Origin: CAYFUL01 sp964346375
Lineage (GTDB): Bacteria; Bacillota; Clostridia; Tissierellales; Peptoniphilaceae
Direction of reading: 5' to 3'
Length of the DNA stretch: 5,251 bases
Assembly: GCA_964346375.1 (NCBI GenBank)
Contig: CAYFUL010000080.1
Coordinates: 1 to 5,251, forward strand
This document shows positions 1 through 5,251 of this stretch, one piece after another; the first letter of the stretch is position 1; each line of letters begins with the position of its first letter. The translations under genes and the position numbers were made by a program. Below the pieces are notes generated by a model. The model ran no database searches. It was not told the origin of the DNA and saw only the letters and a program-made list of their open reading frames with translations.

Positions 1-78
1 TTTTACAATTACTTTTCTTTCACTTGATGTCTTATGTGAAGACCTATTTATATTAGCAAATTTCTTATCTTTTGTCAA
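1..78 (-). CDS. Possible 5' end of a fourth operon gene (partial, uncharacterised)
   Basis: A minus-strand frame opens at a TTG at 76-78, overlaps the last bases of the GRAM-like gene in a different frame, and stays open for 26 codons to the window edge. It begins (M)TKDKKFANINRSS and continues with a Lys/Ser/Arg-rich stretch ending in a VIVK-type beta-strand-like run. The codons look like those of the neighbouring genes (AAA, GAT, AAT, AGA, GTA). The same operon starts its first gene with TTG and overlaps its other genes, so a short overlap here would fit. Against it, there is no strong ribosome binding site (only a GGG about 10 bases upstream), and 26 codons are too few to exclude chance. 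No family is recognisable. The other minus-strand frames in this stretch hit stops quickly, and I see no convincing terminator between the upstream gene and the edge, which also favours continuation of the operon. Confidence 0.35.
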   Translation of the reverse strand, partial: MTKDKKFANINRSSHKTSSERKVIVK

Positions 79-553
79 CCAAGTTTTCCCGCGCTTTATT
101 TATTTTTTCTATCCAGTTTTTTCCATTATATACTACAAATAGGTGCTCTTCTTCCTCTGTCTCTACTCTTAGTTGTTGTGAAATTATTAAATTTAATCCT
201 ATTCCTACTTCTTTTATTTCCTCTAACTTTATTTCACAATAGGTTCTTCCTAAATTTACTATATGTCCTTGGAAGGATAGACTCTTATTGGTTAATAATA
301 ACTTGCCTCCTGTATTTATTTCTCCTGTATAGTAATTTGCATGGCCTAAATATATTGGTCTTTCCCCTATTCCCAGTATATTGTTAAATACATAGACTCC
401 CTTTTGGTCTTCGTCTTTTTCTCCTTCTTCTATTACGGAATTAAAGTTAAATGCCTTCTCCTTTATTGGTATTATAAATATTTTGCAATTTTCGCAGCGA
501 TATTTTTCTGGATTATACTTTTCTCCACATTCTGGATAGTTTTTCTCTTTCAT
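65..553 (-). CDS. Zinc-ribbon-like / GRAM (PH-like) domain protein, function unknown
   Basis: This is a predicted soluble 162-residue protein with no signal peptide or membrane segment. The N-terminus (residues 6-23) reads YPECG...CENC, the pattern of a small zinc ribbon (CPxCG-x10-CxxC). However, the first cysteine position is Tyr6, leaving only Cys9, Cys20 and Cys23. An acidic linker (about 40-52) follows. Residues 64-155 resemble a GRAM/bacterial PH-like domain: GERPIYLGHANY, then GGKLLLTNKSLSF (82-94), IKLEEIKEVGIG (108-119), a beta strand with LRVET, and a C-terminal helix. GRAM domains are known as membrane- or lipid-associated modules or protein-binding folds; which applies here is not visible. 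The ATG overlaps the TGA of the upstream TPR gene (ATGA), with GGAG at 558-561, so translation is probably coupled. The gene belongs to the operon that starts near 2400. The fold call is from pattern only. Confidence 0.85.
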   Translation of the reverse strand: MKEKNYPECGEKYNPEKYRCENCKIFIIPIKEKAFNFNSVIEEGEKDEDQKGVYVFNNILGIGERPIYLGHANYYTGEINTGGKLLLTNKSLSFQGHIVNLGRTYCEIKLEEIKEVGIGLNLIISQQLRVETEEEEHLFVVYNGKNWIEKINKARENLVDKR

Positions 554-1668
554 ACTGCTCCATTTTTTATTTCCTCTACCAAACTGTATATCTCTTCTTT
601 ACTACTTAGCTGGTAGGCTTTCTTTAAATTTTCTACTGCCTCTTCTCTTTTTCCCCTATTTAATTCTATTATTCCTAGGTTGTAGTATATTGTATAGTCG
701 TCTTTTATATTGAATATGGCTTTTTTGTAAATTCTTTCTCCTTCTTCTAATTTATTTAGCTGTACATTGGCTAGGGCTAGTCTCGTATATATATCTGGAT
801 TGTCCTTTATCTTTTCTAAGCTTTTTGTTAAATATTCTATTGCTCTTTCATACTCTCCTATATTGTAGTAACTTGTTCCCAATAGATACTCCACTTCTTC
901 TGGATTTGGATACTGTCCTGATACCTTCTCTAATGCCTCTATTGCCTTGTAATTTTCCCCATAGGCTATATAGGTATTTGCCGTTTCTATATTTTTATAG
1001 TCTGATAACTCCTCTAATTCTTCCCTTACCTCTTGCTTTAGTTCCTCATCTTCTGAATAGTTTAGATATTTTTCAAAGTAAAGGCTGCTTTTTATATAGT
1101 TTTCTGTACTTAGGTTTATATAGCCTAGTCTATAGTAGGCTAGTGGGTAGTTATGTTCTATTGTTAGCTTTTCGTAGGATGTGGTTATACTTCTTAGTAT
1201 TTCCTGTCTATCCTCTTCTGTTAAATCTTGAAAGTTTTCGTTGTAAAACTGCTCTAATATATTTACTCTTTTAAATTCCAGGTCTATATCATCTGGATAT
1301 AGTTCCTTTAAAAAATTTAGATAGGCTAGTGCATAGGAGTATTTTTTCTTCTGTATATTTATCTCTGCTAAATTTAAATAGTAGTTGTACTTATCTAGCC
1401 CAATTTTTTCTAGTATCTTTAAGTAATCCTCTCTATATGGAAAGTTTTTATCTGTTCCTAGTAGTATTCCTATGGACTCTGTTATTAATGCTAGATTTAC
1501 TCCACTTTCCATCTCCCCTGATTTTACTCCCGATACTACTCTTTCTACTAATATTGGTAGTGGAAGTTCTTCTTGGACTCCTAGTAAATGTGCTATCTCT
1601 ACATTTTCCTTTAACTCTAAAAATGCAAGCTCTTCTAAATTATCTACTATTATTTCGTATGTGTTCAT
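550..1668 (-). CDS. TPR-repeat protein, function unknown
   Basis: This 372-residue protein is predicted to be cytoplasmic, with no signal peptide or membrane helix. It is an array of tetratricopeptide repeats, helical hairpins that bind other proteins. Recognisable units lie at about 96-127, 176-209 and 227-256, with three consecutive good ones at 257-290 (LLGTSYYNIGEYERAIEYL), 291-324 (LALANVQLNKLEEGERIYKKAI) and 325-357 (YYNLGIIELNRGKREEAVENL). The consensus Gly/Ala/Tyr pattern is clearest in the last three. Residues 1-80 are not TPR-like and contain an acidic, Leu/Val-rich domain I do not recognise. The ATG overlaps the upstream TGA (ATGA), and GGGAG at 1676-1680 lies 7 bases before the start. 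The next gene starts inside this gene's stop. The likely role is a scaffold that links the membrane protein and the GRAM-like protein of the operon; this is inferred only from gene order and repeat type. Confidence 0.93.
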   Translation of the reverse strand: MNTYEIIVDNLEELAFLELKENVEIAHLLGVQEELPLPILVERVVSGVKSGEMESGVNLALITESIGILLGTDKNFPYREDYLKILEKIGLDKYNYYLNLAEINIQKKKYSYALAYLNFLKELYPDDIDLEFKRVNILEQFYNENFQDLTEEDRQEILRSITTSYEKLTIEHNYPLAYYRLGYINLSTENYIKSSLYFEKYLNYSEDEELKQEVREELEELSDYKNIETANTYIAYGENYKAIEALEKVSGQYPNPEEVEYLLGTSYYNIGEYERAIEYLTKSLEKIKDNPDIYTRLALANVQLNKLEEGERIYKKAIFNIKDDYTIYYNLGIIELNRGKREEAVENLKKAYQLSSKEEIYSLVEEIKNGAV

Positions 1669-2387
1669 TTTATTTCTCCCATATAGGCTCTTTTTCTCAT
1701 GGTGCTTCCATTTAATATATTAAATAGACTTCCTCTAAAGGAGATGTAAATGGATGCAATTAGTTGTAGTACAATGTACTTTAAAATCGAACTTGTAGAA
1801 AGTCTTATGCCAAATACCCAGTAAAGTGGATCAAAATTATATAATGTGCTAGTCCTTGTTATTAATAGATATATTCCAAGGGGAATTAACCATTGGATAA
1901 AATTATCTCTCATAAATTCTAATGTACTGGTAATACAATCTAGCCCTATACTTCCTTCCATGTATATCATTTCTATTAGTGGATTTAATACTATAAAGAT
2001 CAGTAAGTAGATTTTCCTTGAAATATCTCCTCTTGCTATTGGAACTAATAGAAAATCCAATACCCATAGTACAAAACTTACTCCAATTATGGTTCCAATA
2101 AGCTTTGTAAAAGTTCTTCCAAAATATTTAAAACTAATTTTATTATAGATTACTAAATCCCTCATTAAACTTAAAAAACTTGATAGTAACATTACTGAAA
2201 TAAAGTAACCTCCATAACTTACTATTATTCCATTTTTAAAGACTACTACTAGAATATAATGGGCAATTTCATAAATAAAACCATAGACTAATGGAAGCAA
2301 TAGTACAATGGGATTATTTTTTATACTATTTATAGTTCTATTAATTGCTGAAGAATATACGAGTTTTAAATCATTTAAGATATTCAA
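1665..2387 (-). CDS. Polytopic membrane protein, function unknown (TTG start)
   Basis: This 240-residue integral membrane protein has about six hydrophobic segments: roughly 26-50, 55-76, 95-117, 124-145, 163-178 and 200-217. A positively charged amphipathic N-terminus (INRTINSIKNNP) precedes the first segment, and a basic tail (STMRKRAYMGEIK) follows the last. I see no transporter, protease or enzyme motif, and I do not recognise the family. The start is TTG at 2385-2387. It is supported by a strong GAGGTGAT ribosome binding site immediately upstream, by a promoter just beyond that, and by the absence of a better ATG. It is the first gene of the operon, and its TGA overlaps the ATG of the TPR gene. 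The product probably anchors or works with the two soluble proteins encoded downstream, an inference from translational coupling. Confidence 0.88.
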   Translation of the reverse strand: MNILNDLKLVYSSAINRTINSIKNNPIVLLLPLVYGFIYEIAHYILVVVFKNGIIVSYGGYFISVMLLSSFLSLMRDLVIYNKISFKYFGRTFTKLIGTIIGVSFVLWVLDFLLVPIARGDISRKIYLLIFIVLNPLIEMIYMEGSIGLDCITSTLEFMRDNFIQWLIPLGIYLLITRTSTLYNFDPLYWVFGIRLSTSSILKYIVLQLIASIYISFRGSLFNILNGSTMRKRAYMGEIK

Positions 2388-2390
2388 TTT

Positions 2391-2398
2391 ATCACCTC
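2391..2398 (-). promoter_or_regulatory. Ribosome binding site that fixes a TTG start
   Basis: The minus strand reads GAGGTGAT, then AAA, then TTG. This near-consensus Shine-Dalgarno at normal spacing is the main reason to accept TTG at 2385-2387 as the start of the membrane-protein gene. Confidence 0.85.
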
Positions 2399-2405
2399 AA
2401 ACTTG

Positions 2406-2434
2406 ATTATCCATTATTTTTTTATTTTAGTCAA
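2406..2434 (-). promoter_or_regulatory. SigA-type promoter of the membrane/TPR/GRAM operon
   Basis: On the minus strand, TTGACT (2429-2434) and GATAAT (2406-2411) are separated by exactly 17 bases of A-rich sequence. Each hexamer matches the consensus at five of six positions. Transcription would begin near 2397-2401, so the mRNA would start at or just before the ribosome binding site and have a leader of only about 10-14 bases. That leaves no room for a riboswitch or attenuator. Confidence 0.75.
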
Positions 2435-2461
2435 TAAACCCAAGTTTTTATTGAAATTTAA

Positions 2462-2470
2462 TGGTATATA
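2462..2470 (+). promoter_or_regulatory. Possible extended -10 promoter element for the glutaredoxin-like gene
   Basis: TGGTATATA fits an extended -10 (TGn followed by a TATAAT-like hexamer). No convincing -35 is present 16-18 bases upstream. Transcription from it would start close to 2477, giving a very short leader like that of the divergent operon. The local AT richness makes chance matches likely. Confidence 0.3.
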
Positions 2471-2476
2471 TACTGT

Positions 2477-2484
2477 GAGGTGAT
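2477..2484 (+). promoter_or_regulatory. Ribosome binding site of the glutaredoxin-like gene
   Basis: GAGGTGAT lies three bases upstream of the ATG at 2488, the same sequence and spacing as on the divergent membrane-protein gene. It supports the short plus-strand frame as a real gene. Confidence 0.85.
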
Positions 2485-2487
2485 TTT

Positions 2488-2724
2488 ATGAAAGAACTTT
2501 TTGTTTCTGATAAATGTATTGATTGTATTAATTTAAAAAATGAAGATGGTTTTAACGAAAGATTTAGTGATTTTGAAATTGTAAATATTACTGAGTCTAT
2601 GACCAATTTAAAAAGATTTTTAAAATATAGAGATAGTTTAGATGAATATAAAACTGTAAGGGAAAATAATAAAGTTGGAGTTCCCTCTACTGTTATTGTT
2701 GGAAAAATTGTAGAGATATTATAA
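2488..2724 (+). CDS. Glutaredoxin-related (thioredoxin-fold) small protein
   Basis: This 78-residue cytosolic protein resembles the small glutaredoxin-related proteins of anaerobic Firmicutes (COG4545-like, from memory). A first beta strand (ELFVSDK) leads to the redox motif Cys10-Ile-Asp-Cys13 at the start of a helix. A second strand (FEIVNIT, 29-35) is followed by the SMTNLKRFLKYRDSLDEY helix region characteristic of this group. Residues 62-66 (KVGVP) supply the proline expected in cis next to the active site, and the protein ends in the strands STVIV and IVEIL. The length is usual for the group. The likely role is thiol-disulfide exchange or metal/thiol handling; the partner is unknown. 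It is transcribed alone, divergent from the membrane/TPR/GRAM operon and convergent with PFOR, and ends at a shared terminator. A CxxC protein with a non-redox role cannot be excluded. Confidence 0.85.
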   Translation: MKELFVSDKCIDCINLKNEDGFNERFSDFEIVNITESMTNLKRFLKYRDSLDEYKTVRENNKVGVPSTVIVGKIVEIL

Positions 2725-2757
2725 AAAAACCCCCGAGATTTCTCTCGGGGATAATTT
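2724..2757. terminator. Bidirectional Rho-independent terminator between convergent genes
   Basis: A perfect 8-bp stem, CCCCGAGA (2731-2738) with TCTCGGGG (2743-2750), encloses a four-base TTTC loop. On the plus strand it is followed by ATAATTTTTT; on the minus strand the A tract at 2723-2729 becomes a run of T directly after the stem. It can therefore terminate both the glutaredoxin-like gene, whose TAA ends at 2724, and the PFOR gene, whose TAA lies at 2759-2761. The stem is strikingly GC-rich against the AT-rich background. Confidence 0.93.
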
Positions 2758-2758
2758 T

Positions 2759-5251
2759 TTAATCCTCTTTACTCTTTTCTAAATAGTTTCTATATCTTTC
2801 CTTTGCATCTTCTTCTGCAATTTCGAAAAGTTGCTCTGCTCTTTCAGGGAACTTTCTCTTTAGGGAAGTATATCTTACTTCTCCATCAAGGAATTCTCTG
2901 TATGGCATTGTTGGCTCTTTAGAATCTAGTATAAATGGATTCTTTCCTTCTGCCTTTAGCTCTGGATTGTATCTATATAGGTGCCAGTATCCTGATTCTA
3001 CTGCACGTTTTTCTTCTTCAATTGAAGCGCCCATTCCCATTCTAATTCCATGGTTTATACATGGTGCATAGCAAATTACTAGAGATGGTCCGTTATATGC
3101 TTCTGCTTCTTTTATTGCCTTTAGTGCTTGATTTTTATCTGCTCCAATTGCAATTTGAGCAACGTATACATAACCATAAGAAGTCATCATTAGACCTAGG
3201 TCTTTCTTTCTCATTTCCTTACCTGCTGCAGCAAATTGTGCTACCGCTCCAGTTGGAGTAGCCTTAGATGCTTGTCCACCTGTGTTAGAGTAAACTTCTG
3301 TATCTACTACTACGATATTAATGTCCTCTCCTGATGCAAGTACATGGTCAAGTCCACCAAATCCGATGTCGTATGCCCAACCGTCTCCACCAAAGATCCA
3401 TTGACTCTTCTTAATTAAGAAGTTTTCAAGTCCTTTTAGTTCTACAATAATTTCATCTGCTTCACCATTTCCATAAGTTTTTTCTAGGAATGGAAGAAGT
3501 TTTGCAGTAGTTGCTTTTGACTCTCTATAGTCTTCGTAAGTGTCTACCCACTCTTTAAACGCTGCATTTGCATCGCTGTCTACATTAAGTTCAATAAATT
3601 GTTCCATAAGAACTTTAATTCTATTTCTAGATTGAATTTGAGATATAGCCATACCATAACCAAACTCTGCATTATCTTCAAATAGTGAGTTCGCCCAAGA
3701 TGGTCCCTTTCCACATTCATTTGTGCAATATGGAGTTGAAGGAGCTGATCCTCCCCAGATTGATGTACAACCTGTTGCGTTTGCAATACTCATTCTTTCG
3801 CCAAATAATTGTGTAATTAATTTAATATATGGAGTTTCTCCACATCCTGCACAAGCACCAGAGAACTCAAGGTATGGTGTGTGGAACTGAGAATTTCTTA
3901 CGTTACTTGGCTCAATTTCATCTTGCTTAGATTTAACCTTCATAGCGTAATCCCAGTTAATTGTTTGTTGTGCATATTCCTCTTCAAATGGTACCATAAC
4001 AAGTGCCTTTTCCTTAGCTGGACATACTTGAGCACAGTTTCCACATCCTGTACAGTCTAGTGGTGAAATTTGAATTCTATATTCATACTTGTCAAGTCCC
4101 TTACCTGTAGCTTTTTTAGTTTCAAAGCTTTCTGGTTTATTAGCTACTTCTTCCTCATCTAGTAGGAATGGTCTAATAACTGCGTGTGGACATACAAATG
4201 AACATTGGTTACATTGGATACAGTTGTTAATGTTCCATTCTGGAATATTTACTGCAATACCACGTTTTTCATATCTACTTGTTCCATTAGGGAATGTTCC
4301 ATCTTCCATACCTACAAAGGCACTTACTGGAAGGTCATTACCTGCTTGACGTACCATTGGAACTAATATGTCGTTAATAAACTCTGGAGCGCCTTCGATT
4401 CTATGACTTTCATCCTCGTCTACTAGACCCTTCCAGCTTGCTGGAACTTCAATTAGTTCAAGGGCATCTATTCCTCTATCTACTGCAGCATTATTCATGT
4501 TAATAATTTCATCACCCTTGTGACCATATTCTTTAACAATAGAATCCTTTAGATACTTAACTGCATCTTCAATTGGTAGAACTTCTGAAAGTTTAAAGAA
4601 TGCAGATTGCATTACCATATTAGTTCTTCCACCTAGTCCTATTTCTGCAGCAATTTTAGTTGCATTTATTGTATAGAATTGAATATCGTTATCTGCTATA
4701 TAGCTCTTTAGTGATGTTGGAAGATTTTCTTCAAGTTCTTCCTTTTCCCAAGTTGTATTTAATAGGAATGTACCACCTTTTTTAAGTCCTCTTAGTAGTT
4801 CATATTGGTGAACGTAGGATTGTTTTGAACATGATACAAAGTCAATTTCACTTAGTAGGTAAGTTGAAGTAATTCTCTCTTTACCAAATCTCAAGTGACT
4901 CATTGTAACTCCACCACTCTTCTTAGAGTCGTAGTCAAAGTATCCTTGAGCGTACATATCAGTATTATCTCCAATAATCTTAATAGCGCTCTTGTTTGCT
5001 CCTACAGTTCCATCTGAACCAAATCCCCAGAACTTACATCTAATAGTTCCTGCTGGTTCTGTAGAAATACGCTCATCTACTGGAAGTGAAAGATTAGTTA
5101 CATCGTCTTCAATTCCAATTGTAAATCCATTCTTTGGATTTTCTGATGCAAGGTTTTTATAAACTGCAAGTATATGAGATGGGTTAGTGTCCTTTGAACC
5201 TAGTCCATATCTTCCACCTACAATTAGAGGTTGTTTTTCCTCTCCATAGTA
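2759..5251 (-). CDS. nifJ: Pyruvate:ferredoxin (flavodoxin) oxidoreductase, 5' end outside window
   Basis: This single-chain PFOR cleaves pyruvate oxidatively with CoA to acetyl-CoA and CO2, passing electrons to ferredoxin in the cytosol. The visible part is the C-terminal 830 residues; the frame is open to the window edge, and about 340 residues (the pyrimidine-binding domain and part of domain II) are missing. Numbering visible residues from the edge: GGRYGLGSK near 12-20 and WGFGSDGTVGANK near 75-87; the CoA-binding region follows. The first 4Fe-4S motif is Cys344/347/350/354 (CIQCNQCSFVCP) and the second Cys400/403/406/410 (CTGCGNCAQVCP). The TPP-domain cluster ligands are Cys467, Cys470, Cys495 and Cys731 (YAPCINHG). 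The TPP/Mg motif has GDG with Asp623 and Asn656 (YSNTGGQ). All expected ligands are present. The protein ends soon after the TPP domain, so it lacks a Desulfovibrio africanus-type C-terminal extension. It ends at a strong terminator, so nothing is co-transcribed downstream. Confidence 0.97.
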   Translation of the reverse strand, partial: YYGEEKQPLIVGGRYGLGSKDTNPSHILAVYKNLASENPKNGFTIGIEDDVTNLSLPVDERISTEPAGTIRCKFWGFGSDGTVGANKSAIKIIGDNTDMYAQGYFDYDSKKSGGVTMSHLRFGKERITSTYLLSEIDFVSCSKQSYVHQYELLRGLKKGGTFLLNTTWEKEELEENLPTSLKSYIADNDIQFYTINATKIAAEIGLGGRTNMVMQSAFFKLSEVLPIEDAVKYLKDSIVKEYGHKGDEIINMNNAAVDRGIDALELIEVPASWKGLVDEDESHRIEGAPEFINDILVPMVRQAGNDLPVSAFVGMEDGTFPNGTSRYEKRGIAVNIPEWNINNCIQCNQCSFVCPHAVIRPFLLDEEEVANKPESFETKKATGKGLDKYEYRIQISPLDCTGCGNCAQVCPAKEKALVMVPFEEEYAQQTINWDYAMKVKSKQDEIEPSNVRNSQFHTPYLEFSGACAGCGETPYIKLITQLFGERMSIANATGCTSIWGGSAPSTPYCTNECGKGPSWANSLFEDNAEFGYGMAISQIQSRNRIKVLMEQFIELNVDSDANAAFKEWVDTYEDYRESKATTAKLLPFLEKTYGNGEADEIIVELKGLENFLIKKSQWIFGGDGWAYDIGFGGLDHVLASGEDINIVVVDTEVYSNTGGQASKATPTGAVAQFAAAGKEMRKKDLGLMMTSYGYVYVAQIAIGADKNQALKAIKEAEAYNGPSLVICYAPCINHGIRMGMGASIEEEKRAVESGYWHLYRYNPELKAEGKNPFILDSKEPTMPYREFLDGEVRYTSLKRKFPERAEQLFEIAEEDAKERYRNYLEKSKED

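Noticed and set aside
19..41. A possible hairpin (TTCAC with GTGAA) downstream of the GRAM-like gene
   Set aside because: The stem is only 5 bp with a 12-13-base loop and no following T run on the minus strand, so it does not qualify as a terminator.
2..142. A plus-strand frame open from the left edge to a TAG at 140-142
   Set aside because: It has no visible start and runs antisense to the end of the GRAM-like gene. Its Phe/Leu-rich translation is typical of a shadow frame, although a true C-terminus entering from outside cannot be fully excluded.
825..1274. A 149-codon plus-strand open frame opposite the TPR gene, and similar shorter frames opposite the GRAM-like, TPR and PFOR genes
   Set aside because: They are Leu/Phe/Tyr-rich translations of the pyrimidine-rich strand opposite well-supported genes, with no recognisable domain. 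They are shadows of the real genes.
2451..2474. TTGAAA and TATACT as a plus-strand promoter
   Set aside because: The spacing is only 12 bases, too short for SigA, and the implied start would fall inside the ribosome binding site.
2391..2484. Nested inverted repeats in the divergent region: ATCACCTCA/TGAGGTGAT and AACTTG/CAAGTT
   Set aside because: The outer pair is just the two divergent Shine-Dalgarno sequences. The inner 6-base pair is short and asymmetrically placed, so it is not convincing as an operator.
4955..4957. A methionine codon that could be taken as the PFOR start
   Set aside because: The frame continues upstream without a stop to the window edge and encodes conserved PFOR sequence (GGRYGLGSK, WGFGSDGTVGANK). 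The Met lies inside the conserved stretch NTDMYAQGYFDYDSKKSGG, so it is internal.

Overview
This is a low-GC window whose protein content points to a strict anaerobe of the Firmicutes, most likely Clostridia or Tissierellia. The main evidence is a clostridial-type single-chain pyruvate:ferredoxin oxidoreductase (PFOR). AGGTGAT/GGAG ribosome binding sites, a TTG start, AT-rich codon use and a good SigA-type promoter support this. The organism cannot be named from the window alone.

Layout. From the left edge to about 2387, everything is on the minus strand. It forms a compact operon read right to left: a polytopic membrane protein (1665-2387), a TPR-repeat protein (550-1668), a small protein with a zinc-ribbon-like head and a GRAM/PH-like body (65-553), and possibly the start of a fourth gene that leaves the window at base 1 (1-78). 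The first three genes are joined by ATGA stop/start overlaps, so translation is probably coupled and the products are probably needed together. A TTGACT-17-GATAAT promoter and a GAGGTGAT ribosome binding site precede the TTG-started membrane gene. The roughly 100-base divergent intergenic region (2388-2487) also serves a short plus-strand gene for a glutaredoxin/thioredoxin-fold protein (2488-2724). That gene converges on the 3' end of the PFOR gene (2759-5251, minus strand, 5' end outside the window). A single hairpin with A and T tracts on its two sides (about 2724-2757) looks like a shared bidirectional terminator.

Function. The PFOR piece carries the end of domain II, the CoA-binding region, two [4Fe-4S] ferredoxin motifs, the cluster-binding cysteines of the TPP domain and the TPP/Mg motif. 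It is an intact central-metabolism enzyme as far as can be seen. The small CxxC protein may be a thiol-redox factor. Its position beside PFOR is convergent, so it gives no evidence for co-regulation. The three-gene membrane/TPR/GRAM operon has no function I can name. It is the least explained part of the window and the best candidate for something undescribed. I see no mobile element, CRISPR array, tRNA or rRNA.
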